This document shows, in pieces, positions 8,778 to 16,611 of a stretch of DNA of 64,000 bases. The stretch lies in the NCBI GenBank assembly GCA_910588855.1, contig CAJUSR010000003.1, positions 186,001 to 250,000 on the forward strand, in the 5' to 3' direction. The DNA comes from an uncultured Kineothrix sp. (GTDB lineage Bacteria; Bacillota; Clostridia; Lachnospirales; Lachnospiraceae). Numbering within the stretch: position 1 is the stretch's first letter; each line of letters opens with the position of its first letter. The notes beneath the pieces are model-generated. The model saw only the letters and a program-made list of their open reading frames with translations. It did not search any database and was not told the origin of the DNA. The position numbers and the translations under genes were made by a program.

Positions 8778-9143
8778 TTATGTCGTAGAAATCAAATCAT
8801 CATCAAAGTATCGTTTACTTTTCGTTTTCCCATTGATGCTAATGGTGTAAAAACAGCAATTACGCTTGAAATGCCAGCGAATCCCTATTATCACGCCTGT
8901 CATATCGGGATGATTGCAAGGCGAGACCTGTTCCCCATAAACAAATCGGGGAAGTGCCGGCAACTCCCGGATTCTTTTTATATCCAGCTCATAATTAGCT
9001 TTAGGTGACATAACCAAGGCTTTACTATTGTCTATCTTGTATTGAACAACCGCCTGAAACAGTCCATCTTCCCAAGCTTTGCCGTCGAGACGTATACCCC
9101 ACATAAAAGAAACCTCCGTTTGCCCACAATTCCGAAAAGGGAG
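8670..9143. repeat. 19-bp inverted repeats bracketing a small gene
   Basis: The left copy CTCCCTTTTCGGAAATGTG (8670-8688) and the right copy, its reverse complement with one mismatch (9125-9143), lie 436 bp apart and enclose the whole 108-aa ORF and its ribosome binding site. No target-site duplication is obvious and no transposase is present. Confidence 0.5.
8778..9104 (-). CDS. Small protein, possible SH3-like C-terminal barrel
   Basis: This is a 108-aa hypothetical protein with a good ribosome binding site (GGAGG, 9 nt before ATG), so it is probably real. The C-terminal half (about 55-105) has the rhythm of a small beta-barrel: FVYGEQVSP, GVIIGIRWHF, CCFYTISINGK, RYFDDDL. That pattern is typical of SH3- or Tudor-like domains in short bacterial proteins. 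I do not recognise the family and cannot assign a function. It is enclosed by 19-bp inverted repeats and is transcribed against the glycan genes, so it may be a late arrival. Confidence 0.6.
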   Translation of the reverse strand: MWGIRLDGKAWEDGLFQAVVQYKIDNSKALVMSPKANYELDIKRIRELPALPRFVYGEQVSPCNHPDMTGVIIGIRWHFKRNCCFYTISINGKTKSKRYFDDDLISTT

Positions 9144-9214
9144 AAAAATAAAAACCAGAAAAATCCAACTGCGCCGGCAAACTTATATCTAAACATAAAC
9201 TTGCCGGGAAACCA

Positions 9215-9486
9215 GTCCGGAGCCAGAAAGCATCCCATTCAGAACCGTCAAAAAACGCCGGTCCTTATGCGCTGTCCTTTAGCGCATTAGCACCGCTGCG
9301 TTTTTTGTTGAGCGGTAGCATGTTCTGAATGGGGTGCTTTCTGGCTCCGGACGGCCACCCGGGCACCCTCAGAACCATCAAAAAACGCCGGTCCTTATGC
9401 GCTGTCCTTTAGCGCATTAGCACCGCTGCGTTTTTTGTTGAGCGGTAGCGTGTTCTGGATGGGGTGCTTTCTGGCTCCGGACGGCC
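9215..9486. repeat. Tandem pair of palindromic hairpin elements
   Basis: Positions 9239-9356 and 9369-9486 are direct repeats 130 bp apart with about three differences. The first copy is a closed palindrome: the arm 9215-9245 matches the reverse complement of 9322-9352 with one mismatch. The second copy keeps the core and right arm but lacks its own full left arm. The core is a long stem running from AAAAAACGCCGGT to GCACCGCTGCGTTTTTT with A and T runs on both sides, like a bidirectional terminator, followed by GAGCGGTAGC. It lies downstream of the leftward SGNH gene. Confidence 0.8.
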
Positions 9487-9598
9487 TCCGGTCCCCCTTT
9501 ATTCGCAGCCCCGTGCAGAGGAAATATGCCGCTATACAGCGCACGGGTCCCCCAGCGAGTAGGGAAAGATGAATCTTTTCTACTCGATTCCACGTTTA

Positions 9599-10612
9599 TC
9601 ATTCTTTCCACTTCGGGTCATACCCCTTCCCATTGGGCTTAGTACGTGAAAGGAACTCCCCAAATTCCGGCACCTCTTTTTCAATCACTTCCATAAAAAC
9701 GGCAGCACCGTCAGTATTCAGGTGGTCTGCGTCGGAAAAATATTCCAGATTATTGGCAAACCGCACATCCTCCGAATAATCATAATAAGGAGTGCCCGTA
9801 TCTTCGGCGATGGTTTGGACAATGCCGGAGAACTCTTTTTTATATTCTTCGGAAAACAGTTCCGAATATAGACCAGTGTATGGTGTGGTGATTAAAACGG
9901 CAGTAATACCGTTTTCTTTACAAAAGGAAAGAATATCATATAGATTATGGATTCTTTCGTCAAGAAAATATTCTTCTTTGTCATCCATATGACGGTGGTA
10001 GCGGTTTTTTGCTTTTTCCCGGAATTCGGCTTCTTTTCCGGTATCCTCTTTTGGATTCTGGCTTTCCGCAGCCGAAACTTTTAAGGAGAAGGTGGGGAAA
10101 AGCTTTATAATTTCCTCTTTGGCGGATAAAACCGGAAAGTAGTGTGTGATGATATCAATATAAGGATTATAGCCGGGAATGTATTTGGGGGATAAAAAAG
10201 TGTAGTATTTTGCATTTAAAAATTGCGCCTCTTCTTCATTGGTTACCTCGTTGTTGAAGGAGAAATAGGAGATGGGGATAAACATCAGGCATTGCTCCGA
10301 AAAATATTGCTGGTACATGGAGAGAATGGCATAGTCATAGTCATAAGTTTGGCTGGACATGGCAAAGTTGAAACACTCGTAGCCTCTGCCTTTCATAAGC
10401 CCGTCATAATAAAAGGCATATTCCCCGTGGGAACTGCCGAGATTACAGATTTGGATATCGTTATAAGTGGATTTAATAAAATGAAATTTGTTGGCATCGC
10501 TGTAAGGGTTTTCCCGGACCTGCATATAGCGTTTATTCAATGCAAAAAGCAGGAAAAGCGTTCCAAGGCATACAATCAGGCATTTAGCCGTAAATAAGGC
10601 AAATCGTTTCAT
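9599..10612 (-). CDS. Membrane-anchored SGNH/DltD-like protein, MBOAT partner
   Basis: This 337-aa protein has one N-terminal membrane helix (about residues 5-25) and an extracellular SGNH-type domain. Block I is NLGSSHGEY and the C-terminal block is DADHLNTDG with the Asp-x-x-His pair. ATG at 10612 is chosen; TTG at 10624 directly after the MBOAT stop is an alternative. Together with the MBOAT gene immediately upstream it forms a DltB/DltD- or PatA/PatB-like pair, in which the MBOAT passes an acyl group across the membrane and the SGNH protein places it on the glycan. The acyl donor and acceptor are unknown. Confidence 0.75.
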   Translation of the reverse strand: MKRFALFTAKCLIVCLGTLFLLFALNKRYMQVRENPYSDANKFHFIKSTYNDIQICNLGSSHGEYAFYYDGLMKGRGYECFNFAMSSQTYDYDYAILSMYQQYFSEQCLMFIPISYFSFNNEVTNEEEAQFLNAKYYTFLSPKYIPGYNPYIDIITHYFPVLSAKEEIIKLFPTFSLKVSAAESQNPKEDTGKEAEFREKAKNRYHRHMDDKEEYFLDERIHNLYDILSFCKENGITAVLITTPYTGLYSELFSEEYKKEFSGIVQTIAEDTGTPYYDYSEDVRFANNLEYFSDADHLNTDGAAVFMEVIEKEVPEFGEFLSRTKPNGKGYDPKWKE

Positions 10613-10624
10613 AATATCAACCAA

Positions 10625-12085
10625 TCAGAACTGAAAATAATAAAATTCAGTAGAGATTCCTTTCTCCGAAAATAATAAAATAGCAAGTATAAAAAAGATA
10701 TATACGGGATAACGTACCCATATCTTTTTGGAGGAAATGTATTGGATAACATTGGTTTTCAAAGATGCATAGTCGTAAAGGATAAGCAGCAAAACAGGGA
10801 TGCACAAATAAACCATATATTCATAGGACATATCCAAACAGATAACAGCAGTTTTCAGATACTCGCTGAAATTATCTATACCGTAAAAACTTAAGGATAA
10901 AATCCTCCATGCGTCGCTTAATGTTTCGGCGCGGAAAAATACCCATGCAAAGCAGACTGCAAAAAAGGTGGCAGCAAGGGAAAAGGCTTTTCTTAATTTT
11001 CCGCCAGCTTTTTCCTGGCTATCATTAGAGGAGGAATTAGGCAGTAGGGCCGGCTTATTTTTACCGTTTGTCTTAAAAGTGACTTCAGCCACTTGGTAAA
11101 TGCCGTGGATGCCGCCCCAAAGGATATAGTTAATGCCTGCGCCGTGCCATAGCCCGCTGATTAAGAAAGTCAGCATCAGGTTTATGGTGTGGCGGAACTT
11201 GCTGACACGGTTGCCGCCTAAAGGGATATATACATAATCCCTGAACCAATTGGAAAGGGAAATATGCCATCGGCTCCAAAATTCCCGTATGCTATGGGAA
11301 AAATATGGGCTTTTGAAATTTTCCGAAAGCCGGATGCCGAAAAGGGCGGCGCAGCCAATGGCGATATCCGTATATCCGGAAAAATCGCAGTAAATCTGGA
11401 GGGCAAACATAATCGTGGCAATAATGTAAACGAAACCGATATAATTCTCCGGATTGCCGTGGATATTGTCTACGGTAGGCGTCAGCAGACCGGCAACCAC
11501 AAGTTTTTTGAAGTAGCCGACAGCCATGAGTTTAAGCCCGTAAGAGGCTTTGGCAGCGTCGAAAGTGCGTACCTCTTTTAATTGGGGGAGTAAGGCATCC
11601 CCTCTGGCGATTGGCCCGGAAAGAAGCTGGGGGAAAAAAGAAACAAACAGGCAATAATAGCCAAAATGCCGTTCCGCACAATATTTCCCCCTGTAAACAT
11701 CAATTAAATAACCCAATGTCTGGAAGGTATAGAATGAAATCCCTACCGGCAGCATAAGCTGTATCATAGGGGAAGGCAACCCGGTAATTTCCAGGAAGAA
11801 CCCCATATATTTCAATAACGCCAAAATGCCAATTAACAGCAAAACGCCAATCAGAAGATATGCTTTTTTCAGAGAGGGGGTTTTTGCCGTCTGTAGGGCG
11901 ATGGCGAGAGAAAAAGTGACGACGGCTGTGGACAGAAGAAAAAGTATATAGCTGGCGTCCAAATACATATAAAAATAAAAGCTTGCTGCCAAAAGGAAAA
12001 TATAACGGTATTTGGCGGGGCAAATCCAGTATAAAACAAATGTAATTGGTAAAAATATGGCAAACGCCATAGAATTAAATATCAT
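10625..12085 (-). CDS. MBOAT family O-acyltransferase
   Basis: This 486-aa polytopic membrane protein has the DltB/AlgI-type signatures: QIYCDFSGYTDIAIG, the RWHISLSNWFRDYVYIPLGG region and the conserved histidine in SGLWHGAGINYILWGGIHG. MBOAT proteins move acyl groups from an intracellular donor to an extracytoplasmic polymer. It sits 12 bp from the SGNH partner start and is read leftward, against the main cluster, from a 183-bp divergent gap shared with the SGNH lipoprotein gene. O-acetylation of surface polysaccharide is the commonest role for this pairing, inferred here. Confidence 0.9.
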   Translation of the reverse strand: MIFNSMAFAIFLPITFVLYWICPAKYRYIFLLAASFYFYMYLDASYILFLLSTAVVTFSLAIALQTAKTPSLKKAYLLIGVLLLIGILALLKYMGFFLEITGLPSPMIQLMLPVGISFYTFQTLGYLIDVYRGKYCAERHFGYYCLFVSFFPQLLSGPIARGDALLPQLKEVRTFDAAKASYGLKLMAVGYFKKLVVAGLLTPTVDNIHGNPENYIGFVYIIATIMFALQIYCDFSGYTDIAIGCAALFGIRLSENFKSPYFSHSIREFWSRWHISLSNWFRDYVYIPLGGNRVSKFRHTINLMLTFLISGLWHGAGINYILWGGIHGIYQVAEVTFKTNGKNKPALLPNSSSNDSQEKAGGKLRKAFSLAATFFAVCFAWVFFRAETLSDAWRILSLSFYGIDNFSEYLKTAVICLDMSYEYMVYLCIPVLLLILYDYASLKTNVIQYISSKKIWVRYPVYIFFILAILLFSEKGISTEFYYFQF

Positions 12086-12200
12086 AAATAACCTCTTTGC
12101 TTTCCAGAATTAACCATAACAAGAAAGTATTAAGTTTTTTTTAAGGTCTGCGGAACATTTCCTTAATAATTATAAGAAAGATTCCGCAAAATAAAAAGTA

Positions 12201-12209
12201 TGTTATAAT
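12201..12209 (+). promoter_or_regulatory. Extended -10 promoter for SGNH lipoprotein gene
   Basis: TGTTATAAT forms a TGn-TATAAT extended -10. No good -35 is seen at the right distance. The start codon lies about 60 nt downstream with GGAGG at 12258-12262. Confidence 0.45.
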
Positions 12210-12268
12210 GAAATATAGACATAAATGGAAAAAAATATGCAAGTATAATTTTATTTTGGAGGATAATT

Positions 12269-13321
12269 ATGAAAAAATGGAGTGTGATGATGGCGCTTAT
12301 CCTTTCGGCCGTATTGATGATTGGATGTGGAAAGGAAAGAACGGAAGAAAGCCAGGAAGGAAGCAAAGAGGAAAGCCAGGTCGAAACAGATGCGTCGGGG
12401 GATGCGATTGTTATCAACGATATTCCGCAGGCAACGGAAGAAATGAATCAGGAAAATTCTATGGCGCAGGCAGCGGAACCGGAACAGGAGCCGCCTGCAG
12501 AGGAACTGGTGGTTGACCCGGAGGAATTGCAGGAGCCGGAGATTGCGCAGCAGGAAATAACGGAAGTCATCCCTGAAGTGCCGGCACAAAACAGGCTGCA
12601 GATTGTTTTTTTAGGGGACAGTATTTTGGACGGATACCGGAATGAAACGGGCATTGCCTATCTGACAGGGGTATACTGCGATGCGGATGTATATAATCTG
12701 GCGATGGGGGGGACGACGGCAGCATTGTCCACTTATGAAAGCGCAGTGTACGAGGAATGGAATTCCCGTTGCCTTCAGGGGGTAGTGCATGCTATCTGCG
12801 GCAATATAGACTCGGAAATCTTAAATGGATATCAGGCGGGAGAGGTATTTCCTACTTGTGATTTCTCCAATACGGATTACTTCGTGATTGAATATGGTAT
12901 GAATGACTTTTTAAGCGGGGTGCCGTTAAGCGATGAGGACGATACGTTTGATGAATATACGTATGCAGGGGCTTTGCGCATTGCGATACAGCAATTGAGG
13001 GGGAATTTCCCGGATGCAACGATTGTACTTTGTTCCCCCAACTATGCCCAATTCTGGGGCAAGGATGGTTCTTATCTGGGTGACGGCAATATGGTGAACA
13101 ACGGCGGCGGCGCGTTGGTGGAATACCACAGGGTATGCGGCAATGTTTCGGCGGATATGAATACTTTGTTCTTAAACGGTTACGAAGGGATTGGGCTGGA
13201 TGCATATACCGCGGATGAATACTTGGAGGACGGTATCCATTTGGCAAAAAAAGGCCGCAGAAAGTATGCGGAGAAGTTATCACAAATTATCTTGGAGTAT
13301 GAGGCTACAAAGAACAATTAA
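12269..13321 (+). CDS. SGNH/GDSL hydrolase lipoprotein
   Basis: This 350-aa protein begins with a lipoprotein signal (lipobox LMIGC, Cys20), then an acidic Glu/Gln-rich linker (about 22-107), then an SGNH domain. All four catalytic blocks are visible: GDSIL with Ser118, MGGT, YGMNDF and DGIHL near the C-terminus. It is predicted to be an esterase tethered to the outer membrane face, possibly removing acyl groups or acting as the transfer partner of one of the MBOAT enzymes. GGAGG precedes the ATG and it has its own promoter. It resembles, but has a complete catalytic set unlike, the protein at 33423-34427. Confidence 0.8.
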   Translation: MKKWSVMMALILSAVLMIGCGKERTEESQEGSKEESQVETDASGDAIVINDIPQATEEMNQENSMAQAAEPEQEPPAEELVVDPEELQEPEIAQQEITEVIPEVPAQNRLQIVFLGDSILDGYRNETGIAYLTGVYCDADVYNLAMGGTTAALSTYESAVYEEWNSRCLQGVVHAICGNIDSEILNGYQAGEVFPTCDFSNTDYFVIEYGMNDFLSGVPLSDEDDTFDEYTYAGALRIAIQQLRGNFPDATIVLCSPNYAQFWGKDGSYLGDGNMVNNGGGALVEYHRVCGNVSADMNTLFLNGYEGIGLDAYTADEYLEDGIHLAKKGRRKYAEKLSQIILEYEATKNN

Positions 13322-13330
13322 GGGGAAAAA

Positions 13331-13447
13331 ACTATATTTCCTATAGCTTGTTCCGGGCGGCGGCTGGGCAGGGATGGATATTTCATTTTGGAATTTGAAA
13401 TATCTATCCCCGCCCGCCGCCGCCCGGAATATGTTATGTGAAATAGG
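13331..13447. repeat. Long GC-rich inverted repeat after SGNH gene
   Basis: The arm starting TTCCGGGCGGCGGCTGGGC at 13351 pairs with the arm ending GCCGCCGCCCGGAA at 13429, around a loop near 13386-13394, and pairing extends loosely outwards. The result is one long hairpin immediately downstream of the SGNH lipoprotein stop. It may end transcription or be a mobile palindrome. Confidence 0.6.
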
Positions 13448-13800
13448 GCAGTGATTTGGGCTACAGGTTTGCTTTTAGCAGGGCAGTTGCTAAAAATGGA
13501 TTACTTTCATAATAAATTGTGGCGGCGGCTGGGAATGTGTGGTAGAATGTTATGCGGATATTTTTATTCCCGCGAGCAACGAGCCAAGTGGCTGCTTGCA
13601 GACATTTGGCGACTGCCGCGAGGGTCAAATACCCCGCTGCTCTGTAGCGCTGCAAGTTTGATACCCTGTTGCTTGCAGCGGGGGCTTTGATTACTTTGCG
13701 GTTAGGATGCAGGGGGTTTTTTGCCGGATGTGAAGCGGCGGGCCGGGATTGCCCTTGGATGTCCGGGTTATGGATAAGGGTAAAATAAAATTGTATGCCC
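13448..13800. repeat. Gene-free stretch with a GC-rich structured repeat
   Basis: I see no credible gene here; the small ORFs lack ribosome binding sites. Positions about 13570-13690 hold several interlocking inverted repeats: GCAACGAGCC with GGCTGCTTGC, and CCCCGCTGC with GCAGCGGGG. This resembles a dispersed repeat I associate with clostridial genomes, but I cannot check its copy number. Confidence 0.45.
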
Positions 13801-13833
13801 GGTAGGGCAGTTTGCCATAGAGGAGAGAAGAAG

Positions 13834-15639
13834 TTGAGAGAGTTGGAGTATCCTTTTGATAGCGAATATATATTGAAGAACTCAAAAAAGCTGAGGCGGG
13901 GTCTGCTTGCTTTGGACGTGCCCCGGGTGAGGAAGAAGATTGCGGTGCTGGGGGGGAGTACGACCCATGATATTATCCGTATCTTGGAGGTATTCCTGTT
14001 GGACCAGGGGATAGCGCCGGAGTTTTATGAGTCGGAATATGGGCAGTATTTCCAGGATGCCATGTTCGGCAATAGTGCGCTGGAAGATTTTGCGCCGGAT
14101 ATTATTTATATCCATACCAGCAGCCGGAATATCACGGCTTATCCAAAGCCGGGGGATGGGAAGGATGCGGTGGATGCTTTGCTGGAGGAGCAATATGGGC
14201 ATTTTGCCGCAATGTGGAACAAGCTGGAAGAGACATATCACTGTCCGGTGATACAGAATAATTTTGAATACCCTTTTTACCGGCTGATGGGAAACCAGGA
14301 CGCAGCGGCCATCAGTGGGAAAACCCGTTTCCTGACAAGGCTGAATGAGCGTTTGTACCAATATGCGGAGGGACGGGGGAATTTTTATATTAACGACATC
14401 AATTATATGTCTGCAGCTTACGGCCTGGAAAAATGGTCGGATTCGTTTTATTGGCATATGTATAAGTATTGCCTTTGTTTGCAGGCAATACCGGAGTTTG
14501 CTTTTAATCTGTGCAATATTATAAAGGCGGTTTTCGGAAAAAATAAAAAAGCGCTGGTTCTTGATTTGGACAACACTTTATGGGGAGGCATCGTAGGGGA
14601 TGACGGGGCGGAAAATCTGGAAATCGGGCAGGAAACTTCTATGGGGCAGGTTTATGCCGAATTTCAGAGTTATTTGAAAGCGCAGAAAGACATCGGTGTG
14701 ATGCTGAATGTCAATTCCAAAAATGAAGAAGAAAATGCATTGGCTGGTTTGAACCACCCCGCCGGTATTTTGAAACCGGAGGACTTTATTGTCCTTAAGG
14801 CAAATTGGGAGCCGAAGAGCAAAAATATGTTGGATATTGCATCGGAGCTGAATCTGCTGCCGGAGAGCCTTGTTTTTGTAGATGATAATCCGGCGGAGAG
14901 GGAAATCGTCAGAGTACAGATACCGGGAGCGGCAGTACCGGAAATCGGCACACCGGAGCAATACATCCGGGTACTTGACCGCTGCGGCTTTTTTGAAGTA
15001 ACCAGTCTTTCCGAGGACGATAGGAAGCGGAACGATATGTATAAAGCGAACCGGATGCGGGAAAAGCAGCGGGCGGGATTTGCGGATTACGGAGAATATT
15101 TGGAATCCCTTGAAATGAAAGGCACTGTCAGACCATTTGAACCGGTGTATATGGCGAGGATTGCCCAATTAACCAATAAAAGCAACCAGTTTAATTTGAC
15201 CACAAGAAGATATACCCAGAGCGAAATAGAGCAGACGGCCGGAGATCCGGATTATATTACTTTATATGGGAAACTGGAAGATAAATTTGGGGATAACGGA
15301 GTAGTTTCCGTAGTAATTGGGCATAAAAAAGAAGGAACGCTTCATCTTGACCTTTGGATTATGAGCTGCCGGGTGTTGAAGCGGGATATGGAATATGCCA
15401 TGATGGATTGTCTGGTAGAGGAATGCCAAAAGGCAGGCATACAAACAATAAAAGGCTACTATTACCCTACCGCTAAAAACAAGATGGTGGAAAATTTTTA
15501 CGCGCTGCAAGGATTTACGAAGGTAGAAGAGGACGAAAAAGGCAATACCATATGGCTTTATGAGATTCCGGAGCCTTACGGAAACTATGAAAAGAAAAAC
15601 AGGTATATAAAAATGATAGAGAATGACAGAAAAGGATAG
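13834..15639 (+). CDS. FkbH-like HAD-IIIC acyltransferase/phosphatase
   Basis: TTG at 13834 with AGGAGAG seven nt upstream is the likely start (601 aa); upstream in-frame ATG 13795 has no binding site. Domain order is an N-terminal SGNH-like domain (GGSTTHD, Ser42), a HAD domain with catalytic Asp244/Asp246 in LDLDNTLWGG, and a C-terminal GNAT-like part (about 440-590, FNLTTRRYTQ). FkbH-type proteins of known function take 1,3-bisphosphoglycerate and load a dephosphorylated glyceryl group onto an acyl carrier protein. The ACP gene follows 138 bp later, which supports that role. Here the acyl unit would feed the nearby MBOAT rather than a polyketide (inference). Confidence 0.85.
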   Translation: MRELEYPFDSEYILKNSKKLRRGLLALDVPRVRKKIAVLGGSTTHDIIRILEVFLLDQGIAPEFYESEYGQYFQDAMFGNSALEDFAPDIIYIHTSSRNITAYPKPGDGKDAVDALLEEQYGHFAAMWNKLEETYHCPVIQNNFEYPFYRLMGNQDAAAISGKTRFLTRLNERLYQYAEGRGNFYINDINYMSAAYGLEKWSDSFYWHMYKYCLCLQAIPEFAFNLCNIIKAVFGKNKKALVLDLDNTLWGGIVGDDGAENLEIGQETSMGQVYAEFQSYLKAQKDIGVMLNVNSKNEEENALAGLNHPAGILKPEDFIVLKANWEPKSKNMLDIASELNLLPESLVFVDDNPAEREIVRVQIPGAAVPEIGTPEQYIRVLDRCGFFEVTSLSEDDRKRNDMYKANRMREKQRAGFADYGEYLESLEMKGTVRPFEPVYMARIAQLTNKSNQFNLTTRRYTQSEIEQTAGDPDYITLYGKLEDKFGDNGVVSVVIGHKKEGTLHLDLWIMSCRVLKRDMEYAMMDCLVEECQKAGIQTIKGYYYPTAKNKMVENFYALQGFTKVEEDEKGNTIWLYEIPEPYGNYEKKNRYIKMIENDRKG

Positions 15640-15694
15640 AGAATAATAAAAAATAATAGAGAATAATAAAAATAATAGAGAATATAAGAAAATA
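15615..15694. repeat. About four 20-bp degenerate tandem units across stop codon
   Basis: Units of 19-21 bp built on ATAGAGAATAATAAAAA run from the last codons of the FkbH-like gene into the spacer. As at 6308-6484, the first unit is coding and holds the gene end. Confidence 0.65.
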
Positions 15695-15777
15695 ATTAGG
15701 AAATTTAAGACAATAAGTTTGCGCCGTGCTGTGTTTATTGGTTTTACGGCAAAAGGGGCGTAGGAAAGAGGTAAGGA

Positions 15778-16023
15778 ATGACAAGAGAAGAAGTGTTTGA
15801 AACATTAAACGGAGTATTTCAGGATGTATTTGACGATGAATCCATTACGGTAAATGAGGCAACTACTGCGGAGGATATTGATGATTGGGATTCTTTGGAG
15901 CATATCAATCTGATTGCGGCGGTGGAGCAGGAATTTGGCATGAAGTTCTCTATGGGACAAGTAGTAACCATGAAGAACGTAGGCGAGATGGCGGATATTA
16001 TCATAAGCCAGATAAAAGAGTAA
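15778..16023 (+). CDS. Acyl carrier protein
   Basis: This 81-aa acidic protein has the ACP signature DWDSLEHINLI with Ser39 as the phosphopantetheine attachment site. GAAAGAGG precedes the ATG. Its place directly after the FkbH-like gene indicates a dedicated ACP that carries a glyceryl or similar hydroxyacyl unit, not the fatty-acid synthesis ACP. The sequence lacks the DSLD motif typical of fatty-acid ACPs (here DSLE), which fits a specialised role. Confidence 0.9.
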   Translation: MTREEVFETLNGVFQDVFDDESITVNEATTAEDIDDWDSLEHINLIAAVEQEFGMKFSMGQVVTMKNVGEMADIIISQIKE

Positions 16024-16080
16024 CCGGTGTAAGCCTGTGCGCAGAAGGGAAATGGCTGCCGCGCCAATTCTTGTTGTAGA

Positions 16081-16488
16081 TTAGGGGGCAGCAGTTTCCA
16101 ACAGTTCTATCATCCCTAAAAAGGGGTTCATAAGAAATACCACCCGTCTGCCATCCAGCGCCGGAGCCGGGGTCGGAACATCAATGGCGGTATAGCCTTC
16201 CTGGACGAGGGAAGTGAAGTCCGCATCAAAGTCCGGTGTTTCGTAACAAATGTGGTAGGGGCTGTTTTTGTATTTCTTTAAAAGCCCTGATACGACGGAT
16301 TCGGTATCCGCAGGGGAGACCAGTTCTATTTGGTAACCGTCTTTTTCCATAAAGCAAATATGGATATTCCGGTAATGGTCATGGGTAACCCCTGAAACGG
16401 TTTGGTATCCCAGGTGTTGAAATTCCCCGATGGCCTGCTGGATTTTTTTTACTAAATATCCGATGTGGTGTACTTTTAAATTTGTCAT
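16081..16488 (-). CDS. VOC (glyoxalase/epimerase) family protein
   Basis: ATG at 16488 is chosen because GAGGAG lies just upstream, giving 135 aa. Two beta-alpha-beta-beta-beta modules are visible: residues 6-60 starting VHHIGYLVK and ending GYQIELVSP, and 75-132 ending GMIELLE. Metal-ligand candidates are the His in HHIG and Glu in QIEL and MIEL. The layout resembles methylmalonyl-CoA epimerase. It is read against its neighbours, convergent with the ACP and divergent from the MBOAT. A role in tailoring the ACP-bound acyl unit is inferred from position only. Confidence 0.75.
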   Translation of the reverse strand: MTNLKVHHIGYLVKKIQQAIGEFQHLGYQTVSGVTHDHYRNIHICFMEKDGYQIELVSPADTESVVSGLLKKYKNSPYHICYETPDFDADFTSLVQEGYTAIDVPTPAPALDGRRVVFLMNPFLGMIELLETAAP

Positions 16489-16611
16489 AATGCTCCTCCG
16501 GAAAATGTATGATAATGGGATATGCCCAGCCCGGTTTTTTGCGGGATAGGAACTGAAAGGGCTGTAATTGCACAAATAACAGAAAACGGAAGCAAGAAAG
16601 GAACTTGTTTT

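Noticed and set aside
13451..13690. 79-codon ORF
   Set aside because: No ribosome site; it consists of a structured GC-rich repeat.
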